Below, one piece after another: positions 45,946 to 59,044 of a DNA stretch of 64,000 nucleotides (the first letter of the stretch is position 1; every line of letters starts with the position of its first letter). A model generated the notes under the pieces. That model saw nothing but the letters and a program-made list of their open reading frames with translations, did no database searches and had not been told where the DNA came from. The stretch covers positions 2,232,001 through 2,296,000 of the forward strand of contig JASPKZ010004955.1 of assembly GCA_030220185.1 (NCBI GenBank), in the 5' to 3' direction. Both the position numbers and the translations under genes were made by a program. The stretch comes from Diploptera punctata. Its lineage: Eukaryota; Arthropoda; Insecta; Blattodea; Blaberidae.

Positions 45946-46696
45946 GGTGAGTGTAGGCAAATAATTTTTGGACAGTTTTGAAATCCAGAATGGGTTGACG
46001 CAAGGAGATGCACTATTTCCTCTACTATTTAATTTTGTACTAGAGCATGCCATCAAATCTTTAAGAGGATGAGGAAGGCCTACAACTGAATGGTATTAAT
46101 AAGCTGTTAGTTTATGCTGATGACGTAGTACTATTGGCCGATAGAGAGGAGATACTAATGGACAACACGCACACACTATTGAGTAACACTAAGAATTTAG
46201 GACTGGAAGTAAATATCAATAAAACTAAATATATGTTTACACATAGAAATACATTTATATAATGGAAATGGACAGCTAATGACAAATGAAGGAAATTTTG
46301 AGGAAGTGGCTGAATTCAAATATCTTGGAACAATAATCACAAATAGGAATGAGATGCACAAATAAATTAAACATGGGCTCAATTCTGGAAATGCGTGCTA
46401 TTATGCATTGCAGACTTTTGATGTCCCTATCCTTTCAAGGAACGTTAAACTGAAAATATATAAAACTTATTCTACCAGTTATATTATATGGGTGCGAAAC
46501 ATGGACTCCTACTTTAAGGGAGGAAAGGAGATTACGAGTATTTGAGAATGAAGTACTTAGAATAATTTTTGGACCAAAGAGAGATGAACAAACAGGTGAA
46601 TAGAGAAGACTACATAACAATGAACTACATGGTCTTTATAGGAATCCAGATATAATAAGAAAAGTTAAGTCTCGTAGACTGCGATGGGTAGGACAT

Positions 46697-46915
46697 GTGG
46701 AACGTATGGGGAATGAAAGACGCACATGGAAGCTTCTTGTAGGAAAACCAGAGGGAAAACACCCAGTTGGTAGACCAAGAATGATGTGGGAGAATAACAT
46801 TAACTATGATTTGAGGGAAGTAGATTATACAGGGAAGGATTGGAAGGCATTAGCTCAGGATAGGGATATATGGAGAGCTTATGTCTGCGCGGCCATGAAC
46901 CTATGGGTCCTATAG
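46697..46915 (+). pseudogene. C-terminal tail frame of the 45414 LINE
   Basis: 72 codons from MERMGNERRTWKLLVGKPEG through VDYTGKDWKALAQDRDIWRA to the natural stop. Confidence 0.8.
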
Positions 46916-46985
46916 TGCCAGTGAGTAAGTAAGTAGAGTATCAAGGCGCAAAACTGAAGATTCGCGTTTTTGTTCCTGGTTCAGG

Positions 46986-48478
46986 TAAAAGTTTTCTCTT
47001 TACCATTGATTACAATCGCTTAGCTGTATATATTCATTTGTCCATTTCAATCATAGTAATAACTTTAGATGCATAATATTAATTTACTTAATTGATCATG
47101 TTATTATATATTTATTGAATAATGAAACTGGACAATATATGAAATTGTGTTCATTGAAAAAGTTTTACAAATTCGTTCTGAACTCATCCATAAAATCTAT
47201 TTATAAATCTGAACTTAACTAACTTAACGGCACTCTTTAACAGGCTTAAAGTTTTTTACATGCCGTAAATCTAATACATGGGATTCATGTTTAAGATATT
47301 TACACCCTGAGATATTCGGAGAGCCCGGCTGCGTTTGAGCCCATGAACCTCGGAACCAGAGGCAAGCATGGATATACTGGCCCACCAGAATCGAATATTG
47401 TTGTTAAAATATTTTTAATATAGGAATCTTTATTAGCGTTTGTAATGACTTGGTTTTCTTCTTTTATTCTTTATTTCGAATACGAATGGGAATTACTAAT
47501 TTAATAGGTTGCGTATCAAGGAAAATATAGGAATTCACGAAGTGAGATCAGGACTTCTAGTAAGAATTTAGCACGCTTATTCTTTGACATAAAAGAAAGC
47601 CATTGACACTGTTTACAAACTCTTTAATATAACCATGAGAACAGGTTAAATACTAATTTAACATATTATCAGTAGGCTACATATGAAAAATGCTTAAGAT
47701 AGAACTTGGCAAATAAACTAGGGAATTTGGAAGCACCATTTAGTATTGAATTAGCTTAAGAGAGAAATATAGGCTTATTTTTGGCTTAAGTTTGATTATA
47801 ATTTAAATTTGAACATTCCCGAGAGAATTGAAAAAGTCTACTTACGTATTTGACCCGGAAGGGCGCTGGCGTGTCGCCAGGGCACTGCCTTGGGACCTCA
47901 CTGTCCGTTGGTGCTGACCTGACTGACTGATCTGCTTTCTTTGACTCCTGCAGGTTATATATTTTTTTTTCCTAGTTTTTTTTATCTAAAATATTTTCCC
48001 AGATTGAATTTCATTTGTTTCGCAACCTCCCTCGAGGTTTTTTAAAACTCCCCTGTCTAATAAAATAGCTATTCCATTAACTTTGGTATGTTTAATTTGT
48101 ATTGATGGTTATCTTAACACAACCCTCCTTTCAAGGGTTTGTTTTAAAAAACCTCTTGTCTCGCGTTCCTTATAATATTAAGTCCTTCAGCATATTTTTC
48201 TCATTATTTTTAGTTCTGTTATATTACTCAAATCTTTATTTAAATTTTCCGCTAATTATTTTTAGTCTCGTTGTAACAGCGTTCATTCTATATCATACTT
48301 TTTTTTGTAATGACATAATGAGATATGTAGCTTGATAGAATACACAAAATGTTAATGTCTAGTTCTCTGATATTTGTTCATGAGTTAATTTTGACCCGGA
48401 TCTGGTTATATTACCAAACATCCAATGGTCCACATTATGTTTTGGGTGGTTGTGTATTTAGTTCATATTTTAATTGAA
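46986..48478. other. AT-rich region with a SINE-3 fragment at 47320-47390
   Basis: GAGCCCGGCTGCGTTTGAGC and CGGAACCAGAGGCAAGC at 47321-47370 match worn SINE-3 antisense. Otherwise no gene recognised. Confidence 0.45.
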
Positions 48479-48562
48479 CTATTCCACTTGAATCAAAAAA
48501 CTACCCTCCTTGCAGAACTATCCCACTTGAATCGAAAAACAACCCTCCTTGCAGAAGAGAAC
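48479..48562. repeat. Tandem duplication of ~40 bp
   Basis: CCACTTGAATCAAAAAACTA and CCCTCCTTGCAGAAC are followed by a second unit with three changes. Confidence 0.85.
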
Positions 48563-48769
48563 ATTTTGCCTGCCTTCCTGTCTATACATGTGGGGCAGGG
48601 CAGCTCCCATGTGGGAATTATTTAACTAAAACTAATTTAATTATGGTTATTTCACTACAGATGTCAGTGAGTGACAAGTGGTTAACTCATTGGCTCAAAG
48701 AGACACGTAATGGCAACCAATATATTACTTGGATAGGAAAGGCCGATTGAATTTTACTCAAAGCTCTTA
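48563..48769. other. Spacer
   Basis: Nothing recognised. Confidence 0.5.
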
Positions 48770-48935
48770 ACATAGACTTGAGGTTTTTTTTAGTCCAAAA
48801 ATCTTCAGATTCAGGACCCACAGCTTAAAGTACTTTTCGAAGGACTAATCCCTTCGATTTTTTTCGATCCTGTGACCATTGTCCCAGAGGCAAGGTACTT
48901 AACCCCTAGAACGTCGATAGAGAAGGACCATTAGA
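48770..48935 (-). mobile_element. SINE-3 copy, worn
   Basis: AAAATCTTCAGATTCAGGAC and CCACAGCTTAAAGTAC match the SINE-3 body; ATTGTCCCAGAGGCAAGGTA is the antisense of its head. Confidence 0.65.
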
Positions 48936-49834
48936 ATTTACTTGTTTTAAATGAGACAATTTTAATATTGATTTTTTTTATCATAAATAATGGTGTGTGT
49001 GTATATACAGGCATGCATGTTAGAATATAAAACATATGTGTTTTCAGATGTTCATTATAAGTCAAATTTCATAAGACTGTAAGTTTTTATCCTCTAAGCA
49101 ATTTAAGTATTTTTTATCAGTAATATTTTTTTGTAATTTTCTACAATATAGTAGTTTTCTTGAACCCAAGGCAATTTTGGTTTTCCAGAGAGTTTCCCTG
49201 TGTTCATTTGACCAATAATATTTCTCCACCATTCTTGTGTTTTTTTTAACATGCCTGAAGCACTTTAATTTTTTTGAAATCTTTAAATTATATTCATTTC
49301 AACTTTTATGTTGTCAGTGTAATAGCCAGGATTCTGCTCCTTATAATACTAGACTTTGTACAATCGATACATTAATATGAGTTTTTGTAAAGGTTTGGGC
49401 TTTTATAGTCAGAGCTTGTGTAGTATTTTGAAGTAGTCTTCCAGGCTTTTTGGCTATGGTTATGAGGCTTTTGAGTTCTCCAAAGTTTTGTCAAACATGT
49501 TCGAAGACGCCAGATACAGTCTCTGATTACACATCGTGGAACTTCAAACCTCGTGTCCACCTTCTAAAAGCCTGGAAGACCACTTCAAAACACTATTAAA
49601 TTTTTTGTTTTATTTGAAATACTCTTAACTATATAGTATAGTAGTAGCAGTGATAATAATAATAATAATAATAATTAATAATGATAATAATGTGATTCAT
49701 TGTTGATCTGTTGCTGAAATTAGACTCTTTTAATTTTGCGGCGACAGCAGGACTCCTTATAATAACCCAGTAGGAGCCAGCTAATGACCTCCAGATGTAC
49801 TTTCAAGATATGTTAGTTCTAGAAGAATCTGCCT
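48936..49834. other. AT-rich spacer with an imperfect inverted repeat at 49430-49597
   Basis: AGTATTTTGAAGTAGTCTTC (from 49431) recurs inverted near 49578-49597 within a 31 nt arm pair, about 3 mismatches. No exon recognised here that would supply the DOT1L N-terminus. Confidence 0.55.
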
Positions 49835-50125
49835 TTTGATGTGTCCATTTGAAGGAAGTCCAGACTGGCATCTAGATTTTTTGTACTCTAGCATATATAA
49901 GGGGTTGAGAGGGTCTGTCTGGTGGATAAGTTTGTCTAAACATTTGTGCAGTAAATTTCAAGAAACTTGCATATATCTAAACAATGCTGCTCAGGTGACA
50001 ATATTAGTAATAATCCTTCTATGTGTTAGTATATCTAATAAATATATCCATAACTTTTGCCATCTCATTTGGTGGTCCCTGTAGTTTGACACACAAACCT
50101 CATCTCTCTAGCTGTTATCCTTCTC
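49835..50125. repeat. Unclassified dispersed repeat, copy 2
   Basis: Same orientation as 44815-45110. It ends about 110 bp before the first DOT1L exon. Confidence 0.75.
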
Positions 50126-50165
50126 TCGTCATTGGTTCATCAGAATCCGTGCTTTACTGCCTTGA

Positions 50166-51105
<940 letters not shown>

Positions 51106-51742
51106 CAGTGAAACCTGTCTTAGCCGGAACCTTTATAAGAAGGAAACCTGAAGAGATGGAAAAAATCTTCAGAATGGTACGATTTTATATGTAAAATTGT
51201 CCTGTATAAGCCGGAAACCTTCACAATGCAGAAACGGAATGGTTTTTAAAGTACCAATAGTTAGTGTTTACCTCAGTAAGACAGAAAATTAATCTTAAGC
51301 ACGTTCTAATTACAGTATTAATGACCCCACGTGAAAATTCTGCATATGGCACTACTGCATTATATCGTTTTACCTTCTTGTATTGCTATTGTATTGCGGA
51401 GATACCCTTGCTTATGTGTAACAGTGGGGAATCCCTTGTTTTTCCTTGCCTGCTTACGTAACCTGTGAGGGAGTTGGGAACTCTTCAGTCCTCCTATAGT
51501 TGAGTTCCTTCTCGTTTTTGTGTAATAAAGTTGTTTTGTATTGCAGTGCAAACTGTGCTGTGTTACATACACTATTCTGTGTGCATTTCAGTTCAATATG
51601 TTGTGTCTTTAAAACATACATGTAAAACCTTTACACTGAATGAGAAAATTCAAGCTTGTAATTTGGGAATCCTTTATAAGAAGGAAAACTGCCAAGACGG
51701 AAATATATTTAAGGAACCGTCATGTTCCTTCAGGTTTTACTG
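51106..51742. mobile_element. pogo/Tigger-like MITE in the DOT1L intron
   Basis: Starts CAGTGAAACCTGTCTTAGCC at 51106 and ends, inverted, CAGTAAAACCTGAAGGAAC at 51742, with TA on both sides (51104-51105, 51743-51744). At 637 bp it has no transposase. Internal AGCCGGAA and TATAAGAAGGAAA motifs repeat near both ends. Confidence 0.8.
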
Positions 51743-52179
51743 TATTAGATTGTCTCATAAATAATATCATGTATAAGTGTGTGTCTGTGCAGTCACAGTA
51801 TGCATTTTGTGCAATAAAGTCATCCTCTGATAATAACACACATCATATTCTTCATAGTCCCCACAGAAAATAAGGCAAGACATGCAAGATCTTGTATCTG
51901 TGATGACCATGGAACAAGTATCCCTGTACTAGTCCGTCGATTAGAATATGTAGCATCCAGTTGGTGCTGCACATTTGCATCAAAGTGGATTGAATCCCCG
52001 TTGTTTTGCAGTCAATGCAGCGACACATCCAATAGGATAGAAGATAAAGCGAACTCACTATAGTACAGAATGCCCTTGGGGTAGTAGAAAATTAGAGCTC
52101 CCATCTTTCTAGACCATCTGAGCAAGATGTCTGCCAAATTATCAGCTCTACATGAGAGCCACTTTATGCTCAGAGCAAG
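51743..52179. other. DOT1L intron spacer
   Basis: Nothing recognised. Confidence 0.55.
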
Positions 52180-52300
52180 CAGTTGGTACTCATTTCCATT
52201 AGAGGTGAGTTGATCCCAGGGTCATGGTGCTGCCAGAGACTTTAGGCCAATTTAAAATATCCTGTTCCCTCCGATTCCAATAGGGTAGATCCGTCACCAT
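52180..52300 (-). mobile_element. SINE-4 copy, worn
   Basis: TACTCATTTCCATTAGAGGT and CCAGGGTCATGGTGCTGCCA are the antisense of the SINE-4 body. Confidence 0.6.
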
Positions 52301-52553
52301 ATATGAATGGTTCCAAAATTTGTCACTCCACAGAATAGAGGCCATGAGTTTCTAGATGTGGGTTCCCTCTTAAAAAAATTATCAGTTCACTATCCTGACC
52401 AACATACTAACAAGGGAGTTGTCAACAATTGCATGCCAAAACATACCTTGAAATTTCTCTTAGAAAAGCATATTGTGATGTACCAAGACCATGTAAAAAA
52501 AACTGCAAGGCACTAAAATCCAGCACAAAATCTCTCATTTAAACTACAGGGAA

Positions 52554-52555
<2 letters not shown>

Positions 52556-52634
<79 letters not shown>
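52556..52634. repeat. (AAT)n microsatellite
   Basis: AAT run in the DOT1L intron. Confidence 0.97.
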
Positions 52635-53004
52635 GATAACCTTCACAACCTGTTGTCTGTGTTATGTATTGTCACATTCCACTCTGCTCTATTCAAGCAG
52701 GGATGTCCATCTGCTTTGGACAGTGGGTTACCATTGCTGGATTATGACTTCGATTTCTGTGCCTTGCAGTTAAAACTGGCAGATAATTTTTTTGGATATT
52801 GCCTTGGTACATTGCATTACTTCTCTGGGAGAAATGTCAAGATAGGTTTCGGAATCCCATGGTTGACAGTTCCATTGTAAGTATTGTACACCCTCTACAG
52901 TGAGTCATCCTAGTACAGGCTTGAGGCAGGTTGACAACATTCTAGACAATTGGCATGAGGTTGTTAGCCGCATGTTACAGCTTCCTTTATCCTCTGAACA
53001 TAGG
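52635..53004. other. DOT1L intron spacer
   Basis: A short open frame at 52632-52880 has no recognised motif. Confidence 0.5.
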
Positions 53005-53160
53005 TCTGGTGACCATTTCCATCAGAGGCTCAGTAGACTCCAGGGCCATAGTGCCATCAGAAGATTTAGATCAGTTTAAAAATTCTGACTCCATCAAGAC
53101 TTACACTCGTGATCTTCTGGTTTGTAGCATATTACCGTAATCAACTACTCTATGGTGTGT
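53005..53160 (-). mobile_element. SINE-4 copy, worn
   Basis: CATTTCCATCAGAGGCTCAG and AGGGCCATAGTGCCATCAGA are SINE-4 antisense; TAGTTGATTACGGTAATATG on the minus strand is box A-like. Confidence 0.6.
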
Positions 53161-53869
53161 TCTACACACTCTGTATACAGTTAAACGAAGTCTTATTCTA
53201 GATGTGGATACGGTGCATTCATAAATTAGTTAGGCAAAATAAAATGTAATTTTATACTTTTCATTGAAATTAATAATTCAGCAAGAAGTCCATTAAAATC
53301 TTTTACAATTATTACAATTGTTCAATACACCTTAATCTTGAAATATTGCCATAAACTGAAAATTATTTTATCTCAAATATTACCTTTTCAGAGATTGCAT
53401 GCAATTGCTTCTCTTTAATTAATTTACACAAAGAAGTGGAACAAAAACTTAGCCTTTAGTATAGCCAGCCCACATGCAGAGAAATCTAAAGGCTTTAGAT
53501 CAACAATTTGATGGATTGTGATGGTTAGTTATCATTCCAATCCAAGTTCAGTACAATTTAAGTGAAATGTAACTTCACGATGAAAATGTGGTAGTGAATA
53601 TTTTCGGCACCTTATATTTGCATATCATTAAGGTTTATGATTTTAACTGGGTTGTAAATCACTAGAGTAGTGAACAAGAAAATTGTCATGTTTCACGCTA
53701 TTGATCATTTTCAAGACATAATTGAAATTGCCTTTTGTATCCTTTAAAATTTGCAACAGTTGTAACTTATCTATCTTAAATTGCAGACATAATTTTAAAA
53801 TTGTCCATATTGGAAATGCTGGCATATTTATCTGATTTTGTTGTGGTATGTGAACATACATTTTGCATT
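53161..53869. other. DOT1L intron, AT-rich
   Basis: Nothing recognised. Confidence 0.55.
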
Positions 53870-53978
53870 AAATTATTTTTAGTCTGTTCATCTCACCTCA
53901 ATTTTAATGTTGATTTGTTCTTGAACGCATTTCGATTATATCATAATCATCATCAGCATCTTGCCCAGACTGGATTGT
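53870..53978 (-). other. Penelope-like terminal motif candidate
   Basis: On the minus strand GATGCTGATGATGATTATGA, TATAATCGAAATGCGTTC: a CTGATGATG stretch, a 6 bp stem (GATTAT/ATAATC) and GAAA. The neighbouring TCTCACCTCAATTTTAATG resembles the arm of the palindrome at 59081. Confidence 0.35.
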
Positions 53979-53983
53979 TAATA

Positions 53984-55304
53984 CAGGGTGCGGCAGCATA
54001 ACTTCCTTTTTTTAAAACTTAATAAAATGCATTGTATGAATCAGAAAATTTTTATTCGTTTTTTATAATATAGGCACATACATAAAGTTTTGTTTTACTC
54101 AGTTTTGAAGATCAAATCAGGTAGGTGATGTCCCCCATTCTCCATACACTGAGTAAACCGATTTCTGGCGTTTGTCATGACTCCTGCCAGCATAGCAGGC
54201 GTTATGTTGGCAATTTCTTCCTGGATGTTGGTCTTCAAATCTTGTAGGGTCCTTGGATGGTTCACATAAACACGGGATTTCAAATAACCCCATAGAAAAA
54301 AATCACAAGGGGTCAAATCGGGAGAGCGGGCTGGCCACTTCAAATCGCCCCTAATTGAGATAAGGCGCTCTGGGAAGTGTTCCCTCAAAACAGTCATCGA
54401 TGCTCTTGAAGTGTGTGCCGTTGCACCGTCTTGTTGGAACCAAGTGTCCCCTAAGTCCAACTCATCTAGCCGTGGGAAAAAAAATTCCTGTAACATGTTT
54501 ACATACCGGTCCGAATTCACTGTCACTGTGACTTCATTTTCCTCAAAGAACCAGGGACCAATAATTCCACTTGAGGAAATTGCACACCACACTGTGACTT
54601 TAGGTGAATGCAAAGGCCTTTGATGCAATTGTCGAGGATTGGTGTCAGCCCAGTAGCGCATGTTTTGTTTGTTGACGGATCCACACAAATGAAAATGGGC
54701 TTCATCACTAAAAAAAACAATAGCGTCCTCAGGAAGGACTTCCAGAAGAACCTCACACGCGTTCCTCCGAGAATTGAAGTCACGTTCAGAAAGTTCCTGC
54801 ACAATTGCCATCTTGTATGGATGGAAATGAAGATCATCATGAAGTATTCTCCTTACAGAACGATCGGAAAGTCCAAGGACAGACGCATGTTTGCGCGCAG
54901 AACGCCGTGGTGATCGCAACATTGAAGCTCTCACTACCTCAATGTTCTCAGGTGATCTAATCGGCCGAGGGACTCCAGTTCTTCGTCTTGTCGCACTTGC
55001 AGTTTGTCTGAACGTAGTGACCCACGTAACAATTGATTTCCAGTCTGGGACAGGGGCCAACGGGGCTAAATTAAAGCGATTCTGAAAGGCGCGCCGGGTT
55101 GCGATCACAGAACATCCGCTCGAAAAGTAGGCCTCAATGGCAAACGCACGCTCCTCACTGTTCCAACGCATGATGGCGACTGAACTGTGTCAGGACAAAA
55201 CTTTATAGTCCCCCCTCTCGAACGAGACCACTAGCGCTCCGCTACGACATCAACCGACTAAATGGCGCACATTTTAAAAAAGGAAGTTATGCTGCCGCAC
55301 CCGG
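53984..55304 (-). mobile_element. Tc1/mariner transposon (DD41D type), apparently intact, in the DOT1L intron
   Basis: The ends are CAGGGTGCGGCAGCATAACT at 53984 and, inverted from 55304, CCGGGTGCGGCAGCATAACT (one difference). TA flanks both sides (53982-53983, 55305-55306). It is 1321 bp long and encodes an uninterrupted 358-residue transposase, in the opposite orientation to DOT1L. Its good condition against surrounding relics suggests a recent insertion. Confidence 0.93.
54095..55171 (-). CDS. Tc1/mariner-family transposase, DD41D
   Basis: 358 codons from ATG 55171. An N-terminal helix-turn-helix starts MRWNSEERAFAIEAYFSSGC (residues 1-55). An AT-hook-like GVPRPIRSP follows at 66-74, then a second HTH, LGLSDRSVRRILHDDLHFHP (99-118). 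The catalytic core is VFFSDEAHF (Asp156), WFQQDGATAHTS (Asp248) and WPARSPDLTPCDFFLWGYLK (Asp290). Asp248 and Asp290 are separated by 41 residues, so it is DD41D, the spacing reported for rosa-type mariner relatives, unlike DD34D mariner. No stop or frameshift is present and all three acidic residues are kept. It would cut and paste its own element at TA sites. Confidence 0.93.
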   Translation of the reverse strand: MRWNSEERAFAIEAYFSSGCSVIATRRAFQNRFNLAPLAPVPDWKSIVTWVTTFRQTASATRRRTGVPRPIRSPENIEVVRASMLRSPRRSARKHASVLGLSDRSVRRILHDDLHFHPYKMAIVQELSERDFNSRRNACEVLLEVLPEDAIVFFSDEAHFHLCGSVNKQNMRYWADTNPRQLHQRPLHSPKVTVWCAISSSGIIGPWFFEENEVTVTVNSDRYVNMLQEFFFPRLDELDLGDTWFQQDGATAHTSRASMTVLREHFPERLISIRGDLKWPARSPDLTPCDFFLWGYLKSRVYVNHPRTLQDLKTNIQEEIANITPAMLAGVMTNARNRFTQCMENGGHHLPDLIFKTE

Positions 55305-55710
55305 TATAATATTGTTGCCGTACAATGAAAACCTCATAACTCCATGAATCTATATTAATTTTTTATAAAATTTTTGAAACTGGATTTAAGAGGTTTTCTA
55401 TGCCTAGTGCATAGAGTAATACCATCAGGGATGCAGCTGAACAGGCAGGGATGAGTTGGAATGAAATTAAGGCATTGGCAAACAACAGAGTGCATTGGTG
55501 AGCTTTTAACGAAGGCCCTATGCTTCCCAGTGAAGTGACCTGGACTACAACTACGTATTGTGCCTAGTGGCACACATTGAGTGTGATGATAGTGGTAGGT
55601 TAGGGTTTGGAATTGAGGATTAAGCAATTAATAAATACAGTGTTGTCATCTACATAATGTGTTTTATGAGCTTAATACAAGTTTTTTAATATGCTTGTTT
55701 ATTGTTATAG
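55305..55710. other. DOT1L intron, 3' end
   Basis: A pyrimidine-rich tract, GTTTATTGTTATAG, precedes the exon at 55711. Confidence 0.8.
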
Positions 55711-56289
<579 letters not shown>

Positions 56290-56653
56290 TTTTAATGGAT
56301 TTATTGCATTACCCAAAACAAACCATTTTTTTCCCCCTCATCTATGGCAACTTGTTACCTGGAAGGTTGTCTTTCAGCTGTATACAAAAGAAACTGTTTT
56401 TCTCCTCTCATCTGGCTAGCTGTTGTATCCAAAGTAAAATGTCATCTGGAAACTTGATTAACTGTTATACCCAAAATAAACTTTTTTTTTTGTCTGAAAG
56501 GCTGATTAATATGTACAAAATAAACTTCTTTTTTTTGTTAACTGAAAAACTGGGGCTAGCTGTTATACTCAACATAAATTTTTTTTTTCTAATCTGGAAG
56601 GTGGACTAGCTGTTATACCCAACGTAAATAATTTTTTTGTAATCTGGAAAACT
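56290..56653. repeat. Imperfect ~55 bp minisatellite, left part
   Basis: Units of the form CTGGAAGGCTGACTAGCTGT, TATACCCAAAATAAACTTTT and T runs recur about five to six times with heavy variation. The array resumes at 59598 after the LINE nest. Confidence 0.75.
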
Positions 56654-56879
56654 GGTTCTGTTCTGGATGAATGGAAGGATGCAATAACTGTTCCAATATT
56701 TAAAAAAAGGTAACAGAAGAGAATGTACAAATTATAGAGGAATAAGTTTATTAAATTCAGCTTATAAGATATATGCAAAAATTTTATCATATAGAATAAA
56801 TAAAATAGCTGAAACAATATTACGTGAGGAACAACAAGGATTTAGAAAGGGTAGGTCAACAATATATTACGTTTTTACA

Positions 56880-57074
56880 ATGGCCCAGTTGATAGAAAAA
56901 AGAAAGGAATTTAATTTACCCACGTATATAGCTTTTGTTGATTGTACTAAAGCATTTGATAGTGGAAGTAGAAATAAATTATGTAATATATTAGAAATGA
57001 AAGGAATTCCTCAACACCTTGTAAGAGCCATTCAGAGTTTATATTATCATCATCATCATCCATGCAAGTATTAG
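56880..57074 (+). pseudogene. LINE A RT fragment with first catalytic block
   Basis: Reads MAQLIEKRKEFNLPTYIAFV, DCTKAFDSGSRNKLCNILEM and KGIPQHLVRAIQSLY up to the LINE B target site. AFVDCTKAFD carries the first RT Asp. Confidence 0.85.
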
Positions 57075-58551
57075 GCCGTGTGGCCTGTTATGGTCTCAAA
57101 GAGGAATTTTCCATGCATCGCTTTTTTGGACGTCCCAGCGATCTTTTGCCTTGGGGGCAGTAGCGAAGTATGTCTTTTGGAATTCTATGAGACGGCATTC
57201 CTTGAAGATGGGCTTTCCAGTTGTTCTGGTAGTTTTGTATTTGGTGAAGAATGGGTTCTACATCCAACTCTTCCATAAGTTCCTCATTTCTTTTATGGTC
57301 CCACTTTGTGTAGCCTGCTGTTCGGCGCATAAATCGCATCTCATTTGCTGTTATTCGGCTTTCATCTCTTCTTCGTATTGTCCATGCTTCACTACCATAT
57401 CTTAATACTGGTCTTGCGAGAACCTTATAAAGCCGTAATCTTGTGTTCTTCTGTACTAAAGATGGTTTCATTATACTGTTAATTATCCCCGTTGTTTTTG
57501 TAAAATTTGTGGTTTTCTTTGATATATCAGCTTCATCTTGAAATGTTAAATTATAACCCAAATAATTAAATTTGTTTACTCGTTCTAAAATTTCATCATC
57601 CAAAACAATTTTGCTAGGTATAGGGTATTTCCCACAAAAGGCCATCACTTTAGTTTTCTTTGTATTGATTTCCATATTGTACCTTTTTGCAATTATATTA
57701 AAATTGTGTATAGAATACTGTAAATCTGTTTCTGTTGGATCTATTAATACCAAATCATCTGCAAAAAGCAGATGGTTTCTATTAATTTGGATAGAACCGT
57801 GTCTCATCTGTCGCCAATCTTGGAGTATTCTATCCATGTATATGATAGAGAGCATGGGCGAGAGGCCACATCCTTGTCTTACGCCCCTATTAATTTCAGT
57901 CCATTCTGTTTGTGTGTTATAGACTCTCAACTGAAATCAAATTTGTTTTATAGATATTGTATAAATTTAAAATATGCTGTTGTGGTAGATTGTTGTCAGC
58001 TAAAATTTCCAACGGTTTATTCCTATTGATTTTGTCGAAGGCTTTTTTGAAGTCCACAAAAGCTAAATGTCTACATTGAACTCTCTGTGTTTTTCTATTA
58101 ATAATTTCATGGAGAAATAACCATCCTAGCAGGATCGACCTTTACGAAAGCCATTCTGTTCTTTGCTGAGGAGACTGTTAAGATGTTTGTATAATTTGTT
58201 CTTAATTATATTGGCATAAATTTTGTATCCAGTATTTTAGTAAGCTGATGCCTCTGTAATTTTCACAGTTTTTCTTGTCTCCTTTTTTTAAATATTGGTA
58301 TTACGATAGATTTTGTCCAACTTACAGGAATGTCTCTCCCTTCCCATAGTTTATTTAAGAATGATAGAAATCTGTCTAAAAACAGAGGATTTGCATTTTA
58401 AATAGTTCAATACTGATTCCATCCTCTCCAGGAGCTTTGTCGATTCTCATTTTCATTAATACTCTGTAATCAAGTCTGTAGAGGTGTTATTGGATGATGG
58501 TAAAGTGAGAGTATTTGGAGTGTGGGTCCATAGATTTTGAAAATAATTTGA
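57045..58551 (-). mobile_element. LINE B inserted in LINE A
   Basis: Minus-strand LINE with a perfect 17 bp duplication, CCATTCAGAGTTTATAT (57028-57044 and 58552-58568). The 3' end is a GATGATGATGATGATA-type tail at 57045-57061. The 5' end is truncated within the RT upstream of NGFRKGRS. It is related to LINE A but distinct in sequence. Confidence 0.95.
57088..57930 (-). pseudogene. LINE B reverse transcriptase, C-terminal two thirds
   Basis: An open frame of 280 codons from 57930. It contains EINRGVRQGCGLSPMLSIIY (RT block with QGCxLSP), LLFADDLVLIDPTETDLQYS (catalytic FADD), NMEINTKKTKVMAFCG, FNYLGYNLTF, VLRYGSEAWTIRRRDESRIT and GKRSLGRPKKR, then shifts frame into the end. Further upstream on the same strand NGFRKGRS and HLAFVDFKKAFDKINRNK (about 58080-58030) lie in other frames, so the full RT is broken. 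Confidence 0.88.
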
Positions 58552-59044
58552 CCATTCAGAGTTTATATATAGAAACAAATTTTAAAATAGACTGCAGAGA
58601 TAAAATTAGTAAACAAAAAATAGAAATAGACCAGGGAGTAAGACAATGATGTCTGTTGTCACCCGTATTATTTAATTTATACTTGGACCATGCCATAAAT
58701 GAATGGCAAGAACAAATTAATGTAAATAGTGTATTGACAACTCTGCTTTTTGCAGACGATCAAGTAAAATGACAACATCAGAAAATACTTTAGAACAATT
58801 CCTTTATACTTTAAATAATATCTCTCTAAAATACAATTTAAGAATATCTACAATTAAAACAAAAAATATTAGCCTTGATAGGAAAATGTGCAACAAGAAC
58901 AAAAATAGTGATAAACAATGTAATTATAGACCAAGTTCAGAATTTTAATTATTTGGAATGTCATTTAGGTAATGACAGAAATTTAGATAAACACACTAAA
59001 ATACGATGATTCAATTATCTATGTGGCACAATTAAACATACTTT

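Larger units (their letters stand above)
45414..46932 (+). mobile_element. LINE-1-type retrotransposon, 5'-truncated, with target duplication
   Basis: Starts in the RT N-terminal side (GGCGATAGAAAAATTGAAG) and ends with AGTA repeats. A 13 bp duplication, GTAGAGCATCAAG, flanks it (45401-45413; 46933-46945 with one change). Across frames all RT blocks are visible up to the LWVL terminus. Frameshifts near 45985, 46070, 46260 and 46380 break it. Confidence 0.92.
45380..46985 (+). mobile_element. tRNA-like SINE interrupted by a LINE
   Basis: ATTATCTCAGTAGTAGAGCA (box A-like, 45389 onward) is cut at 45413; the remainder, GGCGCAAAACTGAAGATTCG and GTTCCTGGTTCAGG, resumes at 46946. Rejoined, it has box A and a worn box B about 40 bp apart. 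Confidence 0.5.

Noticed and set aside
48479..48562. Direct repeats as a target duplication or attachment site
   Set aside because: They are adjacent tandem units with nothing inserted between them.
54411..55085. Plus-strand open frames opposite the DD41D transposase
   Set aside because: Shadows of the minus-strand transposase; no motif of their own.
56290..56653. A CRISPR-like or satellite array
   Set aside because: Units are imperfect, contiguous, T-rich and vary in length; no spacers and a eukaryotic intron context.
57088..57930. The 280-residue frame as a host gene antisense to DOT1L
   Set aside because: It contains reverse transcriptase blocks (FADDLVLI, QGCGLSP) and lies inside a LINE bounded by a 17 bp target duplication.
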